A stretch of 64,000 nucleotides of DNA from Citrobacter portucalensis (GTDB lineage Bacteria > Pseudomonadota > Gammaproteobacteria > Enterobacterales > Enterobacteriaceae), in the NCBI RefSeq assembly GCF_002042885.1, contig NZ_MVFY01000002.1, forward strand, positions 414,995 to 478,994, in the 5' to 3' direction. A model generated the notes under the pieces. It had not been told where the DNA came from, ran no database searches, and saw nothing but the letters and a program-made list of their open reading frames with translations. This document shows positions 17,176 to 25,655 of this stretch, piece by piece (the stretch's first letter is position 1; every line of letters starts with the position of its first letter). A program made the translations under genes and the position numbers.

Positions 17176-19305
17176 ATGAAACTATCAATAGTGGAAAACG
17201 GCAAAAAACGAGAAAGCAGTGTCGAATTCTCCCGCTTTGCCAAAGAGCTGAAAAAGAACGCCTGGAAAATCGCGCTGGCCGGTATCGTTGCCGGGGTCGT
17301 CGCATATCCGTTAATCAGCATGATGTCTTCAAAGTATGTTTCAACGGCGACGGTGCTGATTAAGGCGCAGGCTGATAACGTTTCTCCGTTTCCACAGGTT
17401 GATGGTTTCGATTCAACACGCAGTGGTTACTACGAAACACAATATGCGTTGATGCATTCACGTATTGTGCTGGAGCAAGCCGTACGTGATATGAAGCTGG
17501 ATGAAAACCCGGAGTTTACCGGGGAAAAAGCCGGTGCTCAGGGGGCTGATAGCAATGAAAGTCGGCAACTGAGAATGGAGCAAGCGCTGAAAACGTTATC
17601 GAAAAACCTGAATGTCATCGGTATTCGCACGACGAACCTGGCTTCCATTACCTATGAATCAACTTCGCCTCAGGTTGCGGCTGATATTGCCAACGGCGTC
17701 GCGCAGGCTTTCATCAACTATACGGTGGAGCAGAAACGTCTGAAGGTGGAGAAAGCTCGCGAACTGAATTTTGAAAAAATGGAAGAGATTCAGAAGTCGA
17801 TAGCTAAGCAAAAAGACGAGATGGACAGCTATCTGAAAAATGCCGGGCTGCTGACCTTCCGCGGTATCGATGGTTTTGAAACCGAGCAGTTAAGTATCGT
17901 AACTAATCGCCTGGCCGATGCGACCCAGCGTCGGGTTGCCGCTGAATCCGTCTATAACGAGGTGAACGGGGGAGGTAAGTCCCTTGAGAGCGTTATCTCG
18001 CTGCCTTCGGTCTCTAACCACGCTCAGATCCAGGATTTGCGCATCGCGTTGATTCAGGCGCAACGAACGTTGTCCGAACAGCGTAAAGTCTATGGGCCAA
18101 AAAATCCCGCCATTTTAAAAGCAGAAGCCGATGTTCAGTCGATCCAAAGCCAGACCGGGCGGGTATTGGGCGAGCTGAAAGTCGGTTTACGTCAGCAATA
18201 TCTGGCGGCGCTGGCGGACGAAAAAAACTATCAACAGCAAGTGATTGAGCAGAAAGAGATCTTCCAGAAAATGGCGTCAAAACGGGATGCCTGGAACAGT
18301 CAAAAGCTGTCGTTAGATAAAATGGAAGACCTGTATAAATCGCTTTATCAACGTACTCAGGAGTTGTCGCTGTCCGGCGTGAATGCCGATGCGGTGTTAT
18401 ACGACCCTGCGGTACCCGCGTTAAAACCGGCGAAACCGAATAAATCTTTATTGTTGCTGATGGTGGTCATGCTGGTGGTGGTGTTCAGCATCATGTATTT
18501 CATTGTCAAAGCGGCAATGGATAACTCAATCGGTACCCTCAGTCGCATGAAAAAACGGCTCAATGTTGTTCCGTTGGGTGAAATTCGTCGTTTTAGCGGA
18601 ACCTCAGGGCGCGCACAGGTGCGGGACATGATCATGAAGAACCCGCTTAATGCCGATATTGTGCACGGTATCCGTACCCGGATTATGCTGGATAATCGAC
18701 CTTTACAGACGCTCGCTATGGCGTCGACGGAGCACGGCGATGGGCGTTCTTTGTTGGCGAATCTGTTAGCGAACTCTTTTAGTTTCGACCAGAAAACACT
18801 GCTTATTGATGCAGATTTCTTTAACACTGGTGGGCTCACATCCGAGCTGGCGTCAGCTACATCCGCAGGCTTAGCGGAACTGCTGCGCGGGGAGACAGAG
18901 CTTGAACAGGCGAGGATCAAACTCAGTGATAACCTCGACTTTATTCCACACGGCAAGAACACCATCTCATCTTTACTGATGCTGTCGTCGGAGCATGTTG
19001 AACTCTTAATGCGCGAGTTGAAATCGCATTATCAGCGCATCATTATTGATGTTGCTGCCGTGAACCAGAGCCAGGATGTTCAACTGATCAAACGTGCCGT
19101 CGATGGCGTTGTTTTCATTGTGAAAGCCGGGGCGGGGTCCGCGGGACAAATAGCCAACGCGCTGGATAAGATCGAGGAAAATAACGGCGTGGTGATTGGT
19201 GCGGTGCTCAATGCAGTTGAAGAAAAGGATCTTGAGACACAAGAGGGTCTGCGTTCACTGAACTTCAGTACCGATCAACTGATGGCAACGCCAGGCCGCG
19301 TATGA
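17176..19305 (+). CDS. Wzc/VpsO-like chain-length protein with degenerate kinase site
   Basis: 709-aa inner-membrane co-polymerase. TM1 lies at about residues 33-52 (KIALAGIVAGVVAYPLISMM), followed by a Wzz domain, a long periplasmic coiled-coil region, TM2 at about 426-446 (LLLLMVVMLVVVFSIMYFIV) and a cytoplasmic P-loop-like domain. The Walker A region reads EHGDGRSLLA: the lysine of GKS/T is Arg. The A' motif LLIDADFFNTGG lacks its usual Arg, and the C-terminus (...NFSTDQLMATPGRV) has no tyrosine cluster. It therefore probably controls length and assembly without BY-kinase activity. Confidence 0.88.
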   Translation: MKLSIVENGKKRESSVEFSRFAKELKKNAWKIALAGIVAGVVAYPLISMMSSKYVSTATVLIKAQADNVSPFPQVDGFDSTRSGYYETQYALMHSRIVLEQAVRDMKLDENPEFTGEKAGAQGADSNESRQLRMEQALKTLSKNLNVIGIRTTNLASITYESTSPQVAADIANGVAQAFINYTVEQKRLKVEKARELNFEKMEEIQKSIAKQKDEMDSYLKNAGLLTFRGIDGFETEQLSIVTNRLADATQRRVAAESVYNEVNGGGKSLESVISLPSVSNHAQIQDLRIALIQAQRTLSEQRKVYGPKNPAILKAEADVQSIQSQTGRVLGELKVGLRQQYLAALADEKNYQQQVIEQKEIFQKMASKRDAWNSQKLSLDKMEDLYKSLYQRTQELSLSGVNADAVLYDPAVPALKPAKPNKSLLLLMVVMLVVVFSIMYFIVKAAMDNSIGTLSRMKKRLNVVPLGEIRRFSGTSGRAQVRDMIMKNPLNADIVHGIRTRIMLDNRPLQTLAMASTEHGDGRSLLANLLANSFSFDQKTLLIDADFFNTGGLTSELASATSAGLAELLRGETELEQARIKLSDNLDFIPHGKNTISSLLMLSSEHVELLMRELKSHYQRIIIDVAAVNQSQDVQLIKRAVDGVVFIVKAGAGSAGQIANALDKIEENNGVVIGAVLNAVEEKDLETQEGLRSLNFSTDQLMATPGRV

Positions 19306-20513
19306 GTCTACTGAAGAGCGCTTCCACAATAGCCGGTTCATCAGTCATCTCGCAGTTGATTGGTGCACTGTCTATTTGGTTGATTTCACACAAGTACGAT
19401 ATGGCTGAAGTGGGGCTTTATGCGCTCAACTACAGCATCGCCGTGGTGGGCGCTCAGGTGTGTACCTTTGCATCACAGCTGTTAATTCCTAAACAGCAGG
19501 ATGACGAACTGGTGCAGAATGTTGTGTTTTGCCTGATCCAAAGCACGATCATTGCCTTACCGTACGCTGTGCTGACCGCGTGGCTGTTTCACCAGAACAT
19601 TCTGTTCCTCTATTTACTGACGCTGGCAACGGCGTGGGTTTTAATCTCGGAAAACCTGTCACTACGCACGGCTAACTTTCGTTTTCTGATCTTCCAGCGC
19701 ATTTCTGTTTCTGTGGTCGTTGTACTTTCCGTCCTTCTTACGCACCATGTACAGCTGTTTTATTGGTCGTGGGCCTGCGCGACGATGGTGCTGACCATAA
19801 GCTGTATTTTGCATTCGTTTGATATTCGTTCGGTGGCGGCCAGACATCTGCGACCCGCCAGTAATTGGCATTTTTTCAAACAGAATATTCATCACATTAC
19901 CAAAGTGGGCAGCGCGGAAGTGCTGGCGATGGCCAGCAGCAATTTGCCTATTATGCTGATTAACTTTTGGTTCTCGGCGCTGACGGCGGGTTATTTTTCC
20001 GTGGTTAGCCGCTTTTGCCTTGCTCCGGTGGTGATCATCGGGAATGCGGTGCGCAATACTATTTTTTCCAAATGGTCTATCGACTTCAGAAATAATACCT
20101 TTAACTATCAAGAGTATACCAAGGTACGTATGCTATTGCTGGTACTAGGGGTTATCTGTACCCTTGGGGTTTTTATTTTCTATCCGATTGTGATGCGCCT
20201 CGGTTTTAGCGAAGACTGGATAAACTCCATTGAGACGTCACGCTACATGTTGCCCTATTTATTCCCGGCGCTGGCGATAAGCCCTCTGACGGTGATAGAG
20301 CTTATTTTTGGTTCCCATCGCTATTTTCTGCGTATCCAACTGGAACAGCTGGCGATTGTACTCTTCGCTTTTGTTGTGACGCCCTATTTTTATAAAGATT
20401 ATGCAACGTCGGTCATCTTGTTTTCTTCACTGACATTTATTCGCTACGCCTTCATTTATCTGAAAATGAATAAGCGAGCCAATCTCCTGAAAGACAAGCC
20501 GGTGATACTATGA
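19302..20513 (+). CDS. Polysaccharide flippase, Wzx type
   Basis: 403-aa polytopic membrane protein of the oligosaccharide-flippase (MATE-like) superfamily. The N-terminus LLKSASTIAGSSVISQLIGALSIWLISHKYD, an amphipathic start followed by a helix, is characteristic, and 10-12 hydrophobic helices follow. It would move lipid-linked repeat units to the periplasm. Starts in an ATGA overlap with the previous stop. Slightly short for Wzx. Confidence 0.8.
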   Translation: MSLLKSASTIAGSSVISQLIGALSIWLISHKYDMAEVGLYALNYSIAVVGAQVCTFASQLLIPKQQDDELVQNVVFCLIQSTIIALPYAVLTAWLFHQNILFLYLLTLATAWVLISENLSLRTANFRFLIFQRISVSVVVVLSVLLTHHVQLFYWSWACATMVLTISCILHSFDIRSVAARHLRPASNWHFFKQNIHHITKVGSAEVLAMASSNLPIMLINFWFSALTAGYFSVVSRFCLAPVVIIGNAVRNTIFSKWSIDFRNNTFNYQEYTKVRMLLLVLGVICTLGVFIFYPIVMRLGFSEDWINSIETSRYMLPYLFPALAISPLTVIELIFGSHRYFLRIQLEQLAIVLFAFVVTPYFYKDYATSVILFSSLTFIRYAFIYLKMNKRANLLKDKPVIL

Positions 20514-21880
20514 CGCTGAATACCGGATACTATTTACAGGTTTATACCTTTGTCACGCTGATCCTGTGTGGCCTGGTGCAATACTTTACCGGCATGCAGT
20601 CAGTGCTGTGGATACCTTTTTTCCTGACCCTGTTGATGGTGGGATTATTGGTGATGCAGACGCGTGATGGCTCCTTACATCTGGATGCCCAGGAGACGAT
20701 TGTCCTGGCGTTGTACTTTTCGTTTCTGGTGCTGGCTGGAGCATCGACGCTGATTCAGGGCGGGATCACCGTAGCGATTGTGGCATTTAAAAACGAAATT
20801 GCGCTGTCGCTGGTGATGATCTGTTTGCTGCTTGGCTTTTGCCGGGAATCACAGATTTACCGCGCAACGCGCTATCTGTATTGGGTGTTTTACGCACAGA
20901 TTCCGGTAATGATATATCAGGTTTTACTGGTTGTTCCCCAGCGCGTTGCGGTGCGCGGCGAAGATGAGAAATGGGACTCCGTGGTTGGCACGTTTGGCGG
21001 TGACCCTATGGGAGGCGGGAATACTGCCGCAATGGGTTTGTTTTGCCTGTTAATTATGTTGTTAAAAGTCTCCGAATATAAGCATGGGCTCACCACGTTC
21101 AAGTCCATGGCGCTGCATATTGTTCTCGGTATCGGGTTATGCATCATTGGTGAAGTGAAGTTTGTCATCCTGCTATCGCCTATATTCCTGGCGTGGGTGT
21201 GGCTTTCACCGAGCTACGTCAAAGACGTTAGTAAGGTCAATCTGAAGACGTTGTTGGTTATTGTGGCGGGAATGCTGTTGCTTATTAGCCTGTCGATTGT
21301 GATCCTCGCGTACTATTATTCTACGGCGTTCGGCGGCGATCCGTCGAAAAGCTCGTTAAGTATTTTTATCGACTCCTTAAGCTATATCTTTGATCCGAAC
21401 TATATTATGTCTACCGGTGAATTAGGGCGCTTTACGACGTTCCTGTTCTGGTTGAAAAATAACGATCTGTGGGGGCTTTCAGGAACGTTATTTGGCTACG
21501 GTCTCAATGCAACTAACAGTGGTAGTACGGTGTCGCCGGGCTTTTTGAATATTATCTACAACTTAATTCTCGACTCGACTTCCCTGAGTATGCTGCTGTG
21601 GGAAGTTGGGGTGATCGGCACGTTACTCTTTATTAGCTTATTCATTTATATCCTGAAAGTTTGTCAGCCAAAGCCATTACTGACGCTTGAACAACTGGAC
21701 CAGCAGGATCTCCAGTTATTGAGCTTTGCACCGGCGTTTAACGCTTTTGCTATCAGTTGCTTAATTAGCTTACCTTACAGCCAGATACTGATGATTACAC
21801 CGATGTTACAATTCCTGTTCTATTTATCACTAGGATCAAGTTTAGTGATTCGTCGAACCGTCCTTCGCTGTGTAGGGTAA
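20510..21880 (+). CDS. Polysaccharide polymerase, Wzy-like membrane protein
   Basis: 456-aa protein with about 11 hydrophobic segments and a large periplasmic loop around residues 285-365 (SSLSIFIDSLSYIF...FGYGLNATNSGS). That topology, low conservation and the place next to the flippase fit a Wzy polymerase. A FGGDPMGGGNTAAMG segment near residue 162 is reminiscent of the O-antigen ligase/polymerase fold. Overlaps the flippase gene by 4 bp (ATGA). Function rests on topology and context. Confidence 0.68.
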   Translation: MTLNTGYYLQVYTFVTLILCGLVQYFTGMQSVLWIPFFLTLLMVGLLVMQTRDGSLHLDAQETIVLALYFSFLVLAGASTLIQGGITVAIVAFKNEIALSLVMICLLLGFCRESQIYRATRYLYWVFYAQIPVMIYQVLLVVPQRVAVRGEDEKWDSVVGTFGGDPMGGGNTAAMGLFCLLIMLLKVSEYKHGLTTFKSMALHIVLGIGLCIIGEVKFVILLSPIFLAWVWLSPSYVKDVSKVNLKTLLVIVAGMLLLISLSIVILAYYYSTAFGGDPSKSSLSIFIDSLSYIFDPNYIMSTGELGRFTTFLFWLKNNDLWGLSGTLFGYGLNATNSGSTVSPGFLNIIYNLILDSTSLSMLLWEVGVIGTLLFISLFIYILKVCQPKPLLTLEQLDQQDLQLLSFAPAFNAFAISCLISLPYSQILMITPMLQFLFYLSLGSSLVIRRTVLRCVG

Positions 21881-21884
21881 TTGT

Positions 21885-22874
21885 ATGGACCAAAAACCGT
21901 TTATTTCAGTGAGTATTAAAACACTCAATGAATCTGAATGTATTGAGAAAACGATCGACAGTATTCGCCGGCAGCTTGTTGATTATCCGCATAAAATTAT
22001 AGTGGCAGATAGTCTGTCAACGGATAACACCCAACAGCTTGCTATCGATAAAGGGGCGACCGTGGTGTCCTTAACTAACCCAGACGATCGCTGCTGCGGC
22101 GTCGGGCATCAGTTAGGTTATCTGTATAGTGAAGGGGAATATCTGCTACTGATGGACGGCGACATGGAGCTGGAAGAGGGCTTTGTGGATCAGGCCGTCG
22201 CGTTTTTGCAGGCTGAGCCGGAATATGCAGGCGTTGCGGGAACCGTTGAAATGGACGATGCTGTTAACTATGAATTTAAATCGCGTAAGCAGCGTATTAA
22301 TAAAATTTATCCGCTCGGAGATAGTGACCATTTAGGCGGTGGCGGGTTATATCGCCGATCTGCAATTGAAAAAATTGGTTATCTTACCAACCGTAATTTG
22401 CATGCTTATGAAGAAGCCGAACTGGGCCTGCGTTTGCGCGATGCGGGTTATAAACTGCGTCGTCTGAATATTCCGTATTTTATTCATACTTCCCATACTA
22501 TGCCGACCTTTCAGATGCTCAAACACCGCTGGAAAAGCGGATACTATCAGGCTCCGGGCGAGCTTTTACGTTGTGCCTGGGGAAAACCTTATTTCGGCAA
22601 AGCGTTAAAAATGGTCAGGAACGAAGCGATTTTTTCTGTTTATCTGATTGCTTTGTTCATTGCGGCGGTGACCTTCAATCTCGAACTTTTCGACATTGCC
22701 TTTTTGCCGTTGCTTGCGTTTATTGTCCTGAAAACCGTGCAGAATCGATCGTTATTGAACGGATTGCAGAGCGTAATGAACCTGGCCGTGCTTTCAGCCG
22801 GGCTGGTTAAAGGCTTGACTAAACCAGTACGCGATCCGTTGACTCCGCCTGACAGTAAAATCATTCATGAATAA
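21885..22874 (+). CDS. Family 2 glycosyltransferase
   Basis: 329 aa. A GT-A domain runs from residue 5 (FISVSIKTLNESECIEKTI, IIVADSLSTDNT) with the metal-binding DxD in LLMDGDMELEEGF near residue 90. A second acidic motif is EEAELGLRLRDAGY, followed by HRWKSGYY. A C-terminal membrane-associated part (about residues 250-300, AIFSVYLIALFIAAVTF and following) anchors it. It would add a sugar to the lipid-linked repeat unit on the cytoplasmic side. Confidence 0.87.
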   Translation: MDQKPFISVSIKTLNESECIEKTIDSIRRQLVDYPHKIIVADSLSTDNTQQLAIDKGATVVSLTNPDDRCCGVGHQLGYLYSEGEYLLLMDGDMELEEGFVDQAVAFLQAEPEYAGVAGTVEMDDAVNYEFKSRKQRINKIYPLGDSDHLGGGGLYRRSAIEKIGYLTNRNLHAYEEAELGLRLRDAGYKLRRLNIPYFIHTSHTMPTFQMLKHRWKSGYYQAPGELLRCAWGKPYFGKALKMVRNEAIFSVYLIALFIAAVTFNLELFDIAFLPLLAFIVLKTVQNRSLLNGLQSVMNLAVLSAGLVKGLTKPVRDPLTPPDSKIIHE

Positions 22875-22888
22875 CTAAGGCTGGCGCA

Positions 22889-24100
22889 ATGAAAGTTTTA
22901 TTAGTGAATAAGTTTTTTTTCATTAAAGGCGGCGCGGAAACGGTTTATTTTCAAGAGCGCGATATGCTGAAACAGGCCGGAGTGCAGGTTATTGATTTCT
23001 CTATGCTTCATGAGAATAATTTCCCCTCGGACTATACGGATCATTTCGTCAGTAATGTGGACTACCACAAAGCGAGCAATCTGCTGGGTGGTATCAAAAC
23101 GGCGGTTAACTTTATTCATAATTCGCAGGCCTGCAAAAAAATGCTGGCGTTATTAGAAAAAGAGCGCCCGGATATTGTCCACTTTCACAACATCTACCAT
23201 CAGTTAACACCGGCGTTGATTAAAGTTGCGCGCAATTTTGGCTGCAAAACGGTGCTGACTGCGCATGACTATAAGATTGTGTGCCCCGCGTATTCCATGC
23301 TGCGCGACGGCAAAGTGTGTGATTCCTGTATTACCGGAACGGTTTTCAATGCCTTCAGGTATCGTTGTCAGGAAGGTTCAGCCTCAAAAAGTTTACTGCT
23401 CTCCCTGGAGGCAACCTGGCAGTACATTGCACAAAACTATCAGGCACTGGATGTGATTGTTTCACCAAGCGTTTTTTTACGCGGTGTCTTGCTGCGTACG
23501 CTGCCGAATTCGCGCATTGATGTCATCGTCAATGGCGTTGATGACAGCCGTCCCCTGGCCGAAGTAAGCGATGAGGGCTATATGCTGTACTTTGGCCGTC
23601 TGAGCCGTGAAAAGGGCGTGGCAACGTTGTTGGCAGCGCATAAAAAAATGCAGAACAAAGCGCCGCTGAAAGTTGTAGGGCACGGTCCGTTGCATGATGA
23701 ATTAGCCGCCAAATACCCTGATGTTGAGTTTTTAGGTTATGTGCAACAAGGGGAAGCCCTCGACAACCTTATTAAGCATGCGCGAGCGGTGATCCTGCCT
23801 TCAGAATGCTATGAAAACTGTTCTATGGCGATATTAGAAGCGATGTCCTTAGGCAAGCCGGTTATCGGATCGCGCATCGGCGGTATACCAGAACAAATTC
23901 GTGACGGTATCGAAGGGATTTTATTCGAACCGGGCAATGCGCAGGAGTTAGCCAATGCGATGGATGCCCTGGCCGACTCGCCAGAGAAAGCGAGGAATAT
24001 GGGTTTACATGGCCGTGCGCGGTTGAGTGAAAAATATGCGCTGAGTAAACATATGGATACCCTACAGGCGCTGTATAAAGAACTGCTGAGCAGGCCATAG
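22889..24100 (+). CDS. Family 4 glycosyltransferase (1)
   Basis: 403-aa GT-B enzyme. The N-terminal acceptor domain opens MKVLLVNKFFFIKGGAETV, with DIVHFHNIYHQLTPALI in the middle. The C-terminal donor domain has YFGRLSREKGV and the E-x7-E signature in ECYENCSMAILEAMSLGKPVI. A cysteine-containing insert (DGKVCDSCITG) near residue 140 is frequent in this subgroup. Retaining transferase; donor sugar unknown. Confidence 0.88.
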   Translation: MKVLLVNKFFFIKGGAETVYFQERDMLKQAGVQVIDFSMLHENNFPSDYTDHFVSNVDYHKASNLLGGIKTAVNFIHNSQACKKMLALLEKERPDIVHFHNIYHQLTPALIKVARNFGCKTVLTAHDYKIVCPAYSMLRDGKVCDSCITGTVFNAFRYRCQEGSASKSLLLSLEATWQYIAQNYQALDVIVSPSVFLRGVLLRTLPNSRIDVIVNGVDDSRPLAEVSDEGYMLYFGRLSREKGVATLLAAHKKMQNKAPLKVVGHGPLHDELAAKYPDVEFLGYVQQGEALDNLIKHARAVILPSECYENCSMAILEAMSLGKPVIGSRIGGIPEQIRDGIEGILFEPGNAQELANAMDALADSPEKARNMGLHGRARLSEKYALSKHMDTLQALYKELLSRP

Positions 24101-24101
24101 T

Positions 24102-25214
24102 ATGAGTAAAAAAATAACGGTTTTTGGAACGCGTGGTATTCCCGATGTATTGGGCGGTGTGGAGACACACTGTCAGAATCTATATCCTGCCATTAAGCAG
24201 CAGTTCGACGTGGATATTTGCGTGATTGCTCGCTCGCCATATGTAAATTACAAACGATCGGTATATAAAAAAGTCGAAACCTACGCGCTGTGGGCACCCA
24301 AAAAGCGCTCGCTGGAAGCGATTGTCCATTCCGTTATAGCGGCGTTTAGGACACGTATCGACCATTCAGATATTGTGCATGTCCATGCTATCGGCCCTGG
24401 CCTTGTGATCCCACTCTTACGCGTGATGGGTAAGAAGGTGGTTTTTACCCACCATGGGCCCGATTACGATCGCCAGAAATGGGGATTTGTAGCCAAAAAA
24501 ATATTGTTGCTGGGTGAGCGTTGGGCGGTGAGATATGCCAACGAGGTGATTGTGATTTCTGACGTTATTAATCAACTGATCCAGAAAAAACACGGTCGCT
24601 ATGATGCGCATTTAATTCACAATGGCGTGAACGAGCCGCGGTTATTATCACAGCTCACCATCGACAATACGCTCTCCCGCTTTGGACTGCAGCCGAAAAA
24701 CTACCTCGTGGTGGTTGGGCGGTTTGTGGAAGAAAAAGGGATGCATGATGCCATCGCCGCTTATCAACACAGTGGTTTGACCATGCCGTTAGTGTTAATT
24801 GGCGATGCGGATCATCCGACCGAATACAGCGTGCGCCTCAAAAAGCTTGCCGCCGACACGCCAGGTGTTGTGATGACTGGTTTTTTACGTGGTGACGAAC
24901 TTCAGGCGGTGTTTTCGCAGGCTAAATTGTTTGTGATGCCCTCATACCATGAAGGATTGCCCATTGCGCTGCTGGAGGCAATGTCATTTTCTCTTCCGGC
25001 CATCGTCAGTGATATTCCGGCTAACCTTGAAGTTCAACTGCCCGCCGAGGCCTATTTTAAGGTGGGAGATGTAACCGGTCTGGCTGAAAAATTAGGCCAA
25101 GGGGCAACAGCAAATAGCGTGGACTATGGTGTATATTTGCAAAACTACAATTGGCATGAAATCGCCAAAAAGACGGTTAACGTCTACCACTCCATTGATA
25201 AAGATATAGGTTAA
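24102..25214 (+). CDS. Family 4 glycosyltransferase (2)
   Basis: 370-aa GT-B enzyme. The N-terminus KITVFGTRGIPDVLGGVETHCQ is typical of the DUF1972/GT4 rhamnosyltransferase-like group. The donor domain shows VVVGRFVEEKGMHDAI and EGLPIALLEAMSFSLPAIVSD. The start lies 1 bp after the previous stop. Donor and acceptor cannot be read from the sequence. Confidence 0.87.
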   Translation: MSKKITVFGTRGIPDVLGGVETHCQNLYPAIKQQFDVDICVIARSPYVNYKRSVYKKVETYALWAPKKRSLEAIVHSVIAAFRTRIDHSDIVHVHAIGPGLVIPLLRVMGKKVVFTHHGPDYDRQKWGFVAKKILLLGERWAVRYANEVIVISDVINQLIQKKHGRYDAHLIHNGVNEPRLLSQLTIDNTLSRFGLQPKNYLVVVGRFVEEKGMHDAIAAYQHSGLTMPLVLIGDADHPTEYSVRLKKLAADTPGVVMTGFLRGDELQAVFSQAKLFVMPSYHEGLPIALLEAMSFSLPAIVSDIPANLEVQLPAEAYFKVGDVTGLAEKLGQGATANSVDYGVYLQNYNWHEIAKKTVNVYHSIDKDIG

Positions 25215-25216
25215 TT

Positions 25217-25624
25217 TTGACCAGTCCTCAAAATCGTCCTCCTGCCATCGAACGGTTTTACGCTCACCTTGATGAGCGGATAGCGGAGGAATTGACCCCT
25301 GAACAAAAAGAAGGGGTGGAAAAAGCGCTCCTTGCTACAACCCTGACTTCGCGGCATCAGATCGATATTCGCAGAAGCTTTCCTTTTTTCAGTAAGCGTT
25401 ATTATCTGGTTTTTTTATTTGGCAGAGATTTACGCCGCCAGCATCGCCAGGAATCAACCCTGTCGAGAATGTTACTCACTTTTTTGCTGCTGATTGCCGT
25501 GCTATTCGTCACCTGCTGCATATTGCTGACGCTGTATATGATCAAATCCGCGTTAGGTATTGATGTGTTCCAAAATTTTCACGTAGGTATCTGGGACTGG
25601 TGGTTAAGCCTGAAAGACCGCTAG
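25217..25624 (+). CDS. Small membrane protein of polysaccharide loci (VpsP-like)
   Basis: 135 aa from a TTG start at 25217-25219 with TAGG upstream; no early in-frame ATG exists. A cytoplasmic N-terminal half has a helical segment (AHLDERIAEELTPEQKEGVEKALL) and the motif RHQIDIRRSFPFFSKRYYLVFLFGRDLRR. One transmembrane helix follows at about residues 86-110 (MLLTFLLLIAVLFVTCCILLTLYMI). Similar small proteins occur in Vibrio polysaccharide loci, where some are misnamed 3-phosphoshikimate 1-carboxyvinyltransferase. No catalytic motif is visible; a scaffold role in the export complex is a guess. Confidence 0.7.
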   Translation: MTSPQNRPPAIERFYAHLDERIAEELTPEQKEGVEKALLATTLTSRHQIDIRRSFPFFSKRYYLVFLFGRDLRRQHRQESTLSRMLLTFLLLIAVLFVTCCILLTLYMIKSALGIDVFQNFHVGIWDWWLSLKDR

Positions 25625-25655
25625 CGTTAACAAATTGGTGGAGGACGTCATTGCG

